From: Kineosporia aurantiaca JCM 3230
GTDB taxonomy: Bacteria; Actinomycetota; Actinomycetes; Actinomycetales; Kineosporiaceae
Length of the DNA: 64,000 nt
NCBI GenBank assembly: GCA_000719025.1
Contig: JODP01000008.1
Span: 186,001 to 250,000 of the forward strand
Reading direction: 5' to 3'
Shown: in pieces, positions 1-8,019 of the stretch
Layout: every line of letters starts with the position of its first letter
Position numbering within the stretch: position 1 is the first letter of the stretch
Made by a program: the position numbers and the translations under genes
Notes under the pieces: model-generated
Databases searched by the model: none
What the model saw: only the letters and a program-made list of their open reading frames with translations
Told to the model about the DNA's origin: nothing

Positions 1-114
1 TCGCGTCGGTCCGGCACGCCGGGAGCAGGGGCGCAGCGGATTCGGGATCTGGTGCGGATGCCGGTGATGAGGCGTTGAGCAACGCGTGTAACCAGAGAGA
101 AAACTATCTTCTGA

Positions 115-129
115 TGGACGTAATGTCCA
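115..129. promoter_or_regulatory. IclR-like operator box 1
   Basis: Perfect inverted repeat TGGAC-GTAAT-GTCCA. It lies 107 bases before the start of the first operon gene. The outline resembles the E. coli IclR box (TGGAAAT-N-ATTTCCA), and two IclR genes close this operon. A second copy is at 1434-1448. Binding is inferred. Confidence 0.5.
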
Positions 130-236
130 CTAGGTGGTAAAAACATTCTGTTGCTTCTTCATCACGCACCGGAAGATCCCGTAGCGGCCCGGTCCGCGGA
201 TCCCGCATCTGATGCTCACTCTCCTGGGAGTCACCG

Positions 237-1421
237 ATGACCCTGCACGAAGCCTCTTCCTCCGTGCCCGAACTCGGGGTGGCGATGATCGGCAGCGGCC
301 TGATGGCCAAGTCGCACACCATGGGCTACCGCAACGTGGAGAGCGTCTACGGCAGCACGCCGCTGCGCCCGCGGTTCGAGATCCTCGCCGACGCCGGGGA
401 CGAGCTGGCCCGGAACGGGGCGACGTCCCTGGGGTACGCCCGGTGGACCACCGACTGGCGCGAGGCGGTCGGCGACCCCGCCGTCGACGTGGTCGACATC
501 GTCACCCCGAACTTCCTGCACAAGGAGATCGCGATGGCGGCGATCGCGGCCGGCAAGCACGTCTACTGCGAGAAGCCGCTGGCCCTCAGCGCGGCCGACG
601 CGCAGGAGATGTACCAGGCGGCCGAGGCCGCCGGGGTGAAGACCCTGGTGGGCTTCAACTACCTGCGCAACCCGGCCATCGCCGAGGCCCGGCGGCTGGT
701 CGCCGAGGGCGTCCTGGGCGATCTGTGGACCTTCCAGGGCCGCTTCGTGCTGGATGCCTGCAGCGATCCGGATGTGCCGTTCACCTGGCGGTTCGAGCGC
801 AAGCGGGCGGGCACCGGGGCGCTGGGCGACCTCGGCGCGCACGTCGTCTCGCTGGCCCAGGTGCTGGTCGGGCCGATCGCCTCGGTGGTGGGCCTGAGCC
901 GGACCTTCATCCCCACCCGGCCCGAGCCCACCGGGGTCTTCGGCTACGGCAGCGGCGCCGATCTGGAGGCCGCCCGGCACCCCGTCGAGAACGACGACGC
1001 CACCACCTTCCTGATGGAGTTCGCCTCCGGCGCGACCGGCCACATCGAGGCCTCGCGGGTGGCCACCGGGCGCACCTGGCACCAGAGCATCGAGCTGATC
1101 GGCAGCCGGGGCGCCCTGCAGTTCGTCCAGCAGGACATCCACACCCTGCGCCTCTACGTCACCGGCGACCCGGTGGAGCGCAAGGGCTACAAGGAGGTCG
1201 AGCTCGGGCCCGCGCACGGCGACTACGGGGCGTTCTGGCCCTTCGCCGGGGTGCCCCTGGGCGTCCACGAGCTGAAGACCATCGAGGTCAACGAGCTGCT
1301 GCACGCGATCGCCGAGGACCGGCCGGCGGACGGCGACTTCGAGGCCGGCTGGCGGGTGTCCCAGGTGCTCGACGCGGTCGAGCAGTCCGCCACCGAACGC
1401 CGCTGGGTCGATGTCTCCTGA
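237..1421 (+). CDS. Gfo/Idh/MocA-family NAD(P)-dependent oxidoreductase
   Basis: 394 aa. A Rossmann domain opens with GSGLMA (residues 19-24). The family signature CEKPLAL follows, with EKP at 112-114. The C-terminal half is the usual substrate-binding sheet domain. Enzymes of this family oxidise or reduce a ring or chain carbon of sugars, inositols and polyols in the cytosol. The ATG has GGGAG six bases upstream. It is the first gene of a run of eight same-strand genes ending at 7821, with IclR-like boxes on both sides. The substrate cannot be read from the sequence. The operon company (split transketolase, IolE-like protein) points to catabolism of a polyol or unusual sugar. Confidence 0.88.
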   Translation: MTLHEASSSVPELGVAMIGSGLMAKSHTMGYRNVESVYGSTPLRPRFEILADAGDELARNGATSLGYARWTTDWREAVGDPAVDVVDIVTPNFLHKEIAMAAIAAGKHVYCEKPLALSAADAQEMYQAAEAAGVKTLVGFNYLRNPAIAEARRLVAEGVLGDLWTFQGRFVLDACSDPDVPFTWRFERKRAGTGALGDLGAHVVSLAQVLVGPIASVVGLSRTFIPTRPEPTGVFGYGSGADLEAARHPVENDDATTFLMEFASGATGHIEASRVATGRTWHQSIELIGSRGALQFVQQDIHTLRLYVTGDPVERKGYKEVELGPAHGDYGAFWPFAGVPLGVHELKTIEVNELLHAIAEDRPADGDFEAGWRVSQVLDAVEQSATERRWVDVS

Positions 1422-1433
1422 CTTATCGACGAA

Positions 1434-1448
1434 CGGACGAAGTGTCCA
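1434..1448. promoter_or_regulatory. IclR-like operator box 2
   Basis: GGAC-GAAGT-GTCC matches the core of the box at 115-129 (GGAC-N5-GTCC). It sits in the 64-base gap between the first dehydrogenase and the transketolase gene, about 38 bases before the latter's start. This suggests an internal promoter or a second regulated start. Inferred. Confidence 0.45.
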
Positions 1449-1485
1449 TCTGACGAAAAACGCGAGCTTGGGGAACGAGGAGATC

Positions 1486-2394
1486 GTGACGACCGAGAAG
1501 ACCGCCGAGGACCTGCACACCCTGGCCCAGCGGGCCCGCTGGGAGGTGATCAAGACGGTCGACCGGGCGAAGGCCGGTCACATCGGCGGTCCGCTGTCGA
1601 TGATGGATCTGCTGATCAGCCTGTACTTCACCGAACTGCGGATCCGCCCCGAGGAGCCGGGCTGGCCCGAGCGGGACCGGTTCGTGCTCTCCAAGGGGCA
1701 CGCCGCGCTGGGGTTGTACGCGGTGCTGGCGCTGCGCGGCTACTTCGACCTCGACGAACTGGCCACCTTCGACCAGGGCGGCTCGCGACTGCAGGGCCAC
1801 CCCGACGTCACCCGCCTTCCGGGCCTGGACGCGTCCACCGGCTCCCTGGGGCAGGGCCTCTCGTTCGGGGTCGGGGCCGCGCTCGGTGCGCGGCTGAACG
1901 GGCAGCAGTTCCACACCTGGGTGCTGCTGGGCGACGGGGAGATCCAGGAGGGGATGATATGGGAGGCCGTGCAGGTGGCCACCCGCTACCGGCTGACCAA
2001 CCTGACCGCCATCCTCGACCGGAACGGCCTGCAGCAGTTCGGTTTACCCTCGGACGAGCAGACCAGCGCGACGGACCGGGGCAATCGACGGGACCCGTGG
2101 AGCGGCGTCGATGTCGGTGCGGTGTTCGCGGCCTTCGGGTGGCGGGTGCTGGCGCTGGACGGTCACGACTACGAGGCCATCGGCGAGGCCTACCGTCAGG
2201 CGCGCACCCCCGATCCGGACGGGCGGCCGACGGTGCTCATCGCCCAGACCGTCAAGGGAAAAGGGCTTTCGCTGGCCGAGGGCACCTACACCTGGCACAG
2301 CACCGTTCCCACGACCGAACAGGTCGACCAGGCCCGGTCCGAACTGGTCCCCGACCGCCCCGATCATCATCCGACCGCCGGAGGCCGGCCATGA
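1486..2394 (+). CDS. Transketolase-like N-terminal subunit (TPP-binding half)
   Basis: 302 aa from the GTG at 1486, chosen because GAGGAG lies just upstream and the protein then begins at the conserved LHTLAQRARWEV region. An upstream ATG at 1411 would overlap the previous gene and add an unlikely tail. It contains the SKGHAALGLYA segment and the thiamine-diphosphate motif GDGEIQEG (from residue 149) followed by N in ILDRNGLQQFG. This is one half of a split transketolase; the other half starts four bases inside its end (ATGA overlap). Split transketolases move two-carbon ketol units and occur both as housekeeping enzymes and in dedicated pathways, such as apulose-phosphate cleavage in D-apiose use. 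Confidence 0.92.
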   Translation: MTTEKTAEDLHTLAQRARWEVIKTVDRAKAGHIGGPLSMMDLLISLYFTELRIRPEEPGWPERDRFVLSKGHAALGLYAVLALRGYFDLDELATFDQGGSRLQGHPDVTRLPGLDASTGSLGQGLSFGVGAALGARLNGQQFHTWVLLGDGEIQEGMIWEAVQVATRYRLTNLTAILDRNGLQQFGLPSDEQTSATDRGNRRDPWSGVDVGAVFAAFGWRVLALDGHDYEAIGEAYRQARTPDPDGRPTVLIAQTVKGKGLSLAEGTYTWHSTVPTTEQVDQARSELVPDRPDHHPTAGGRP

Positions 2395-3341
2395 AGGCCA
2401 TGCGCGATGTCTGGGGCGAGAAGCTGGTCGCCCTGGGTGGTTCCGAGCCGCGGACCGTGGTCCTGGACGGCGACCTGGCCAACTCCACCAAGGCCGACAA
2501 GTTCGCCACCGCCCACCCGGCGCGGTTCCTGCAGATGGGCATTGCCGAGCAGAACCTGATCGGGGTGGCGGCCGGCCTGGCCTCGGTCGGTCACATCCCG
2601 TGGACCTCGTCGTTCGCGGTGTTCTTCACCCACCGCGCCCTCGACCCGGTGCGCGTCCTGGTCGCCCAGTCGCACGCCAACGTGAAGATTGTCGGCTCGT
2701 ACTCGGGACTGCTGATCGGTGCGGTGGGCAAGACCCACCTGGACGTCCAGGACCTGGCCATCATGCGGGCGATGCCGGGCATGACGGTCCTGGCCCCGGC
2801 CGACAGCGCCGAACTGCTGGCCGTGATGGACTGGGCCAACCAGTACGACGGCCCGGTCTACCTGAGGATCTCCCGGGACGCCGTCCCCGACCTGTTCGAT
2901 GCCGACTACGTTTTCGTGCCCGGCCGGATCCATCGGGTCCGGGACGGCACGGACGTCGTCCTGATCTCGACCGGCCCCCAGACCTCGCGGACCCTGGCCG
3001 CGGCCGAGCACCTGGCCGGCTCCGGGCTGGAAGCCCGGGTGCTGCACGTCCCCTCGCTGAAACCGCTGGACGAGTCGTCGCTGCGGGCCGCCGTCGGGGA
3101 CGCCCGCCTGGTCGTCACGGTGGAGGAGCACTCGGTCCACGGCGGCCTGGGCGGTCTGGTCACCGAGGTACTGACCGCCGAGGGCCCGTCCCCGCGGATC
3201 GTCCGGATCGGTCTGGACGACACCTGGGGCGAGTCGGCCGGCAACGACTTCCTGCTCGACAAGCACGGCCTCTCGCCTGAGCGGACGGCCGAGCGGGTCC
3301 GCGCCCTGATCGGATCAACGGAGGAGGCATCGTGCGTCTAG
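2391..3341 (+). CDS. Transketolase-like C-terminal subunit
   Basis: 316 aa. The ATG at 2391 overlaps the stop of the N-terminal subunit (ATGA), so the two halves are translationally coupled. The pyrimidine-binding domain carries MGIAEQNLIGVAAGLA, whose Glu is the residue that activates thiamine diphosphate. The C-terminal transketolase domain fills about residues 190-310 and includes VTVEEHSVHGGLGG. Length is normal for the C-terminal half. It should assemble with the preceding product into an active transketolase. Substrate unknown. Confidence 0.92.
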   Translation: MKAMRDVWGEKLVALGGSEPRTVVLDGDLANSTKADKFATAHPARFLQMGIAEQNLIGVAAGLASVGHIPWTSSFAVFFTHRALDPVRVLVAQSHANVKIVGSYSGLLIGAVGKTHLDVQDLAIMRAMPGMTVLAPADSAELLAVMDWANQYDGPVYLRISRDAVPDLFDADYVFVPGRIHRVRDGTDVVLISTGPQTSRTLAAAEHLAGSGLEARVLHVPSLKPLDESSLRAAVGDARLVVTVEEHSVHGGLGGLVTEVLTAEGPSPRIVRIGLDDTWGESAGNDFLLDKHGLSPERTAERVRALIGSTEEASCV

Positions 3342-4348
3342 GCCTGATCGGTCTGGGGCGGATCGGCGCGTTCCACGCCGCCACCCTGCAAGGACTGCCG
3401 GTCGTCGAGTCGCTGGTGGTGACCGACCCGGTAGCGGCCGCGACCGCCGCGGTGGTGGACCGGCTGGGAGCCGAGCCGGCCGACTCGGCGCAGGCCCTGC
3501 TGGCCTCCGGGGTCGACGGAGTCGTCATCGCCGCCGCGACGCCGGCCCATCCGCAGCTGATCCTCGCTGCGCTGGAAGCCGGAATCCCGGTGTTCTGCGA
3601 GAAGCCGGTCACCGCCGACCCGGCCGATGGTCGCGCCGTCCTGGACCGGGTGAACGACTCGGGGATCGCGGTCCAGATCGGGTACCCGCGGCGCTTCGAC
3701 ACGGCCTTCGTCGCCGCCCGGGACGCGGTGCGGGACGGGGACCTCGGCTGGGTGCACACCGTCCGCTCCACCACCCTGGACCCGGCGCCGCCGCCGGACG
3801 GCTACGTGCGGGCGTCCGGCGGGATCTTCCGGGACTGCAGCGTGCACGACTTCGACGCGGTGCGCTTCGTGACCGGGCAGGACGTGGTCGAGGTGTACGC
3901 GGTCGGAAGCAACCAGGGGGCCGAGGTCTTCGCGGAGATCGGGGACGTGGACACGGCCGCGTCCATCCTGACCCTGGCCTCGGGAGCCCTGGCGGTGGTC
4001 TCCAACACCCGCTACAACGCCCGCGGTTACGACGTCCGGCTCGAGGTGCACGGTTCGGCCGACTCCGTCGCCGCGGGCCTGGAGGAACGCTGGCCGATCC
4101 GCTCGACCGAACCCGGCGTGACCTTCCCGGGCGCGGCGCCGCACACCTTCTTCATGGACCGGTTCGCCGCGGCGTTCCGGGCCGAGCTGGCCGCCTTCAC
4201 CGAACTGGTGGCCGGCCGGATCGCCTCGCCCTGCACCGTGTCCGACGCCCTCGAGGCCAGCTGGATCGCCGAGGCCGCCACCCGCTCGCAGCACGAACAC
4301 CGACCCGTCACCCTCGACGAGGTCCGAAGCCAGGAGGTTCCATCGTGA
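3332..4348 (+). CDS. Gfo/Idh/MocA oxidoreductase, inositol 2-dehydrogenase-like
   Basis: 338 aa. The start codon is GTG, overlapping the previous gene by 10 bases. NAD(P) motif GLGRIG at residues 7-12, EKP at 90-92, then GGIFRDCSVHDFDAVRFV with the Asp and His expected at the active site. This layout is closest to inositol 2-dehydrogenase (IolG) and similar cyclitol dehydrogenases. Next to an IolE-like gene, oxidation of an inositol or related cyclitol is a reasonable guess. No iolB, iolC or iolD is visible in the window, so this is not a complete standard inositol operon. Confidence 0.88.
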   Translation: MRLGLIGLGRIGAFHAATLQGLPVVESLVVTDPVAAATAAVVDRLGAEPADSAQALLASGVDGVVIAAATPAHPQLILAALEAGIPVFCEKPVTADPADGRAVLDRVNDSGIAVQIGYPRRFDTAFVAARDAVRDGDLGWVHTVRSTTLDPAPPPDGYVRASGGIFRDCSVHDFDAVRFVTGQDVVEVYAVGSNQGAEVFAEIGDVDTAASILTLASGALAVVSNTRYNARGYDVRLEVHGSADSVAAGLEERWPIRSTEPGVTFPGAAPHTFFMDRFAAAFRAELAAFTELVAGRIASPCTVSDALEASWIAEAATRSQHEHRPVTLDEVRSQEVPS

Positions 4349-5226
4349 GCAACGCACTCGACCGGGTCGCCGGCGCCCCGATCTCCTGGGGGGTCTGCGA
4401 GGTGCCCGGCTGGGGTTACCAGATGAACCCGGACCGGGTCCTGCGCGAGATGGCCGAGATCGGCCTGAACGCAACGGAACTGGGATCGGACGGCTTCCTC
4501 CCGCCGACCCCGGAGGGCAAGGCCGAGACGCTGGCCGCCTACGGCCTGCACGGGCTCGGCAACTTCACCCCGGTGCTGCTGCACGACCGGGCCGGTGATC
4601 CGGTGCCGGAGGTGGAGCGGGTCCTGGCCGGCTTCGAGGCGGTCGGCGCCGACGTGCTGGTGCTGTCGGCGATCACCGGCCTGCTCGGTTACGACGCCCG
4701 CCCCGATCTGGACCCGGCCGGCTGGGACACCCTGCTCGGAAACCTGGACCGGCTCAGTGACCTGGCCGCCGAGCGGGGCGTGCGGGCCGTCCTGCACCCG
4801 CACGTCGGGACCATGGTGGAGACCGGCAGCGACGTCCAGCGGGTGCTGGAGGGCTCGTCGATCTCGTTGTGCCTGGACACCGGGCACCTGCTGATCGGGG
4901 GAACCGATCCGGCGGCCCTGACCCGGCAGGCGCCCGGCCGGATCGCCCACACCCACCTCAAGGACGTGAACGACGCCCTGGCCAAGCGGGTCCAGGCCGG
5001 CGAGCTCACCTACACCGAGGCCGTGCGGGCGGGCATGTACCAGCCGCTCGGCCAGGGCGACGTCGACATCGCGGGAGTGGTCGGTCATCTCGAGGCCAAC
5101 GGGTACAACGGCTGGTACGTGCTGGAGCAGGACGCGATCCTCGACGAGGAACCGTCCGGCGAAGGCCCGGTGGCCGACGTACGGGCCAGCGCCGAGTACG
5201 TCCGTTCCGTCATCCGAAGCCTGTGA
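4345..5226 (+). CDS. Sugar phosphate isomerase/epimerase family, IolE-like (inosose dehydratase-like)
   Basis: 293 aa, GTG start in a GTGA overlap with the previous stop. It opens with APISWGVCEVPGWGYQ and the segment ATELGSDGFLP, which are typical of actinobacterial IolE (myo-inosose-2 dehydratase). Later it carries the TIM-barrel metal-site segments HPHVGTM, CLDTGHLL and HTHLKD. IolE removes water from scyllo-inosose. Related members are inosose isomerases (IolI) or ketose epimerases, so the exact reaction is open. Coupling to the cyclitol-type dehydrogenase upstream supports a two-step oxidation then dehydration or isomerisation. Confidence 0.85.
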   Translation: MSNALDRVAGAPISWGVCEVPGWGYQMNPDRVLREMAEIGLNATELGSDGFLPPTPEGKAETLAAYGLHGLGNFTPVLLHDRAGDPVPEVERVLAGFEAVGADVLVLSAITGLLGYDARPDLDPAGWDTLLGNLDRLSDLAAERGVRAVLHPHVGTMVETGSDVQRVLEGSSISLCLDTGHLLIGGTDPAALTRQAPGRIAHTHLKDVNDALAKRVQAGELTYTEAVRAGMYQPLGQGDVDIAGVVGHLEANGYNGWYVLEQDAILDEEPSGEGPVADVRASAEYVRSVIRSL

Positions 5227-6245
5227 GTCCGGCCGAACCGCTGCGGGTGGGGCTCCTGGGAGCCTCCCGTATCGCCGTCGAGTCCCTCGTCGGACCCGCG
5301 GCCGACGGTGAGCTCCGGCTCGTCGCGGTGGCCGCCCGCGACCGCGACCGGGCCGGGGAGTTCGCCGCCCGGCACGGGATTGAGCGGGTCGTGGGCAGCT
5401 ATCCGGACCTGCTCGCCGACCCCGAGGTCGAGGTGGTCTACAACGCGCTGCCCAACAGTCTGCACGGGCCCTGGAACCTGGCCGCGATCCAGGCCGGCAA
5501 GCACGTCCTGACCGAGAAACCGTTCGCCGGCAACGCGGTTGAGGCCCGGTCGGTCGCGGCCGCCGCCTCCGGATCCGGGCTGGTCGTCTTCGACGCGTTC
5601 CACTACCGCTACCACCCGATCTTCGCCCGGTTCCTGGAGGTGATCACCGGCGGCGAGATCGGCCCGCTGCGCTCGTTGCGGGTCACCATGCTGATGCCGC
5701 CCCCACCGGCCGACGACCTGCGCTGGTCACTGCCCCTGGCGGGCGGGGCCATGATGGATCTGGGGTGCTACGCCCTGCATGTCGTCAGCACGGTCGCCGA
5801 AGCCCTCGGCGGTCGTCCCCGGCTGCTCGCGGCCCAGATGGGGGAGCGGGCGGGACGGCCCGGGGTCGACGAGTGGTTCATGGGCGAACTAGCGCTCCCC
5901 CAAGGGGCGCGGGCCCGATGCCACGTCGACATGAATCAGCAGGACGGCGAATTCTCTCTCACCGCGCAGGGGGAGGAGGGGGCCGTCGTGGTGAAGAACT
6001 TCGTCAAGGTCAACACCGACGACCGGCTGATCCTGCGGGCCAAGGACGGGACCGAACGCGTCGAGCACCTCGGTACCCGCAGCACGTATCACTACCAGGC
6101 CGAGGCGCTGACCGCCGCGGTGCGCCACGGGGCGCCGTTCCCGACCGACGCGGCCGACGGGGTGGTCAATCTCGAGCTCATCGACCAGTGCTACGGTCTG
6201 GCGGGTTTCCAACCCCGGCCGACCCAGCCCCGAGGAGTCAGGTGA
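5223..6245 (+). CDS. Gfo/Idh/MocA oxidoreductase, third of the operon
   Basis: 340 aa from the GTG at 5223 (GTGA overlap). The Rossmann turn is GLLGASRIA, the EKP signature is LTEKPFAGN, and DAFHYRYHPIFARF plus GGAMMDLGCYALH resemble the dihydrodiol dehydrogenase/aldose-fructose reductase branch of the family. It therefore differs in subfamily from the other two dehydrogenases of the operon, and probably acts on a different intermediate. The reading frame stays open far upstream, but that part overlaps the isomerase gene antiparallel to nothing known and is not used. Confidence 0.85.
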   Translation: MSPAEPLRVGLLGASRIAVESLVGPAADGELRLVAVAARDRDRAGEFAARHGIERVVGSYPDLLADPEVEVVYNALPNSLHGPWNLAAIQAGKHVLTEKPFAGNAVEARSVAAAASGSGLVVFDAFHYRYHPIFARFLEVITGGEIGPLRSLRVTMLMPPPPADDLRWSLPLAGGAMMDLGCYALHVVSTVAEALGGRPRLLAAQMGERAGRPGVDEWFMGELALPQGARARCHVDMNQQDGEFSLTAQGEEGAVVVKNFVKVNTDDRLILRAKDGTERVEHLGTRSTYHYQAEALTAAVRHGAPFPTDAADGVVNLELIDQCYGLAGFQPRPTQPRGVR

Positions 6246-7081
6246 GCGTCACGATGCCGATCGATTCCGGGTCTGCCGCACCGCTTCCCGAGCCGGGCAG
6301 CGACGCTTCGGGGCTCGACCTGGTCACCAAGGCGGGAGCCATCCTGGACGCCCTCGAGGCGCAGGGGGAACTCACCGCCGCGGAACTGGCCGCGGCCACC
6401 GGCGAACCGCTCAGCTCGATCTACCGACTGGTGCGCAGCCTGATCGGGATCGGATGGCTGGACAGCGGAGTGCGGCGGGGCGGCTATCGGCTCGGGCTGC
6501 ACTTCCTGACCGTCGGCTCGGCCCTGGAGGACGCGATCGACGTCCGCGAGGCGGCGCGGCCCGCCCTGCGGCGTCTGGTCCAGGAGACCGGGGCCACCGG
6601 TTTCCTCTGTGTCCGGAGGGGGAGCCGGGCGGTCTGTGTCGAGCGGGTCGAGGGGACGACGGTTCGCTCGGTGGCGCTGCAGCTGGGCAACTCGCTGCCG
6701 CTGTTCGCCGGGGCCGCGCCCCGGGCCCTGCTGGCCTACCTGCCCGAGGCGGAGCAGCTGACCGTTCTGCGGGACGCCGTGCCGTTGCCCGGTGACCCGG
6801 AGCGTCCCTCGGCGGCCCGGATCTTCGCCGACGTCGAGGCCAGCCGCGCGGCCGGTTACACGGTCTCCGACGAGGACGTGACCTTCGGGATCGCGGCGCT
6901 GGGAGCGGCCGTCTTCGACCACCGGGGCGACCTGGCCGCGGCCATCTCGGTCAGCGGGCTGCAGAGCCAGGTGCTGGGTGAGGTGGCTGAGAAGAACATC
7001 GCGCTGATCGGGGACGCGGCCGACTCGGTCAGCCGGGCGCTCGGCAATCTCCGGCCCGACCTCCGGCGGATGCCCCGATGA
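6242..7081 (+). CDS. IclR-family transcriptional regulator 1
   Basis: 279 aa, GTG start in a GTGA overlap. Winged helix-turn-helix at about residues 30-85 (GELTAAELAAATGEPLSSIYRLVRSLIGIGWL), then the IclR effector domain with RGSRAVCVERVEG and ISVSGL. Placed inside the operon it is likely to regulate, followed at once by a second IclR gene. The GGAC-N5-GTCC boxes at 115 and 1434 are its candidate targets. Whether it represses or activates cannot be told. Confidence 0.92.
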   Translation: MSVTMPIDSGSAAPLPEPGSDASGLDLVTKAGAILDALEAQGELTAAELAAATGEPLSSIYRLVRSLIGIGWLDSGVRRGGYRLGLHFLTVGSALEDAIDVREAARPALRRLVQETGATGFLCVRRGSRAVCVERVEGTTVRSVALQLGNSLPLFAGAAPRALLAYLPEAEQLTVLRDAVPLPGDPERPSAARIFADVEASRAAGYTVSDEDVTFGIAALGAAVFDHRGDLAAAISVSGLQSQVLGEVAEKNIALIGDAADSVSRALGNLRPDLRRMPR

Positions 7082-7821
7082 GCGAACGTCCCGTCGGCGT
7101 CCTGGCCCGGTCCGCGGTGGTCACCGAGGTGCTGGCCCAGGACGGCCCGCTCACCCCGGCCGAGATCGCCGACCGCACCGGCCTGCCGCGCGCCAGCGTC
7201 TACCGCCTGGTGGACGCGCTGAGCGCGATCGGCCTGACCGAGACCCGGGAGAGCGGTCTGGTGGGCCTGAGCCTGCGCTGGCTGCGCCTGGCCGACGCCG
7301 CCTCCAGGGCCATGACCGAGTGGGACGGGGCCGACGCGATCCTGGACGACCTGGCCGCCCGGACCGGTCAGACCGCCTTCCTGAGCGTGCCCCGCCCCGA
7401 CCGGGCACTGTGCATCCGCTGGGTGCCGGGCAGCGGCATCGGCGTGCTCATCCTGCGGCCGGGGCGATCGCTCCCGCTGCACGCCGGGGCGGCCGGGCGG
7501 CTCTGCCTGGCCTATCGAAGTGACCTCGACAAGGTCCTGGCCCAAGCACCTTTCGAGCGCCTGACCCCGAGGACCCTGACCACCGCCGCGGAACTGGCCG
7601 CCGACGCCGACGAGACCCGCGAACGCGGCTACTGCCGGTCCGACCAGGACGTCACCGAGGGGATCAGTGCGCTCGGCGTCGCCGTCCTCGATCCACGGGG
7701 AAATCTCGCGGGGGCGCTCTCGATCGGTGGCCTGGCCCGCGACTTCGACCAGAACCGGACCCGTTTCGTCGACGTGCTGCAGGAGACGGCCCAACGGCTG
7801 TCCGGCAACCTGGGTGCTTAG
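7078..7821 (+). CDS. IclR-family transcriptional regulator 2
   Basis: 247 aa, ATGA overlap with the previous gene. HTH GPLTPAEIADRTGLPRASVYRLVDALSAIGL near the N-terminus, IclR effector domain behind it (DRALCIRWVPG, LSIGGLARDF). It is shorter than its neighbour because it lacks the N-terminal extension. Divergent sequence in the effector domains suggests that the two regulators sense different ligands or form a mixed complex. Last gene of the operon; 138 bases follow before the ABC exporter leader. Confidence 0.92.
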   Translation: MSERPVGVLARSAVVTEVLAQDGPLTPAEIADRTGLPRASVYRLVDALSAIGLTETRESGLVGLSLRWLRLADAASRAMTEWDGADAILDDLAARTGQTAFLSVPRPDRALCIRWVPGSGIGVLILRPGRSLPLHAGAAGRLCLAYRSDLDKVLAQAPFERLTPRTLTTAAELAADADETRERGYCRSDQDVTEGISALGVAVLDPRGNLAGALSIGGLARDFDQNRTRFVDVLQETAQRLSGNLGA

Positions 7822-7959
7822 GGCCCGGGCCGCCGCGGTCCCGGGACCGAAGGTGCGGTGGGTCTGGTCCGACCGGTTTCCCCGGATTCAGTAATTCGAC
7901 GTATGTCCAGGGTGAGCCGATCGGGCACCTTGGTCAGGACGTCGATCCGAGGAGAAACC

Positions 7960-8019
7960 ATGACGCGGCTGCTCGTCCCGCACGCCCCGACGAGACCCGT
8001 GGAAGCGGTGAGCCGGTGA
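7960..8019 (+). CDS. 19-residue leader peptide coupled to the ABC exporter
   Basis: ATG at 7960 with a strong ribosome site (GAGGAGA, about six bases upstream) opens a 19-codon frame reading MTRLLVPHAPTRPVEAVSR. Its TGA overlaps the GTG start of the ATPase gene (GTGA at 8016-8019). The ATPase start has no ribosome site of its own quality, so translation may depend on the leader. This could be attenuation or simple coupling. Alternatively the annotated ATPase start lies further in. No homolog is recognised. Confidence 0.5.
   Translation: MTRLLVPHAPTRPVEAVSR

Noticed and set aside
1..78. Possible C-terminal tail of a plus-strand gene (frame ending PVMRR-stop)
   Set aside because: Only 25 codons with no motif; other frames are equally open for this length.
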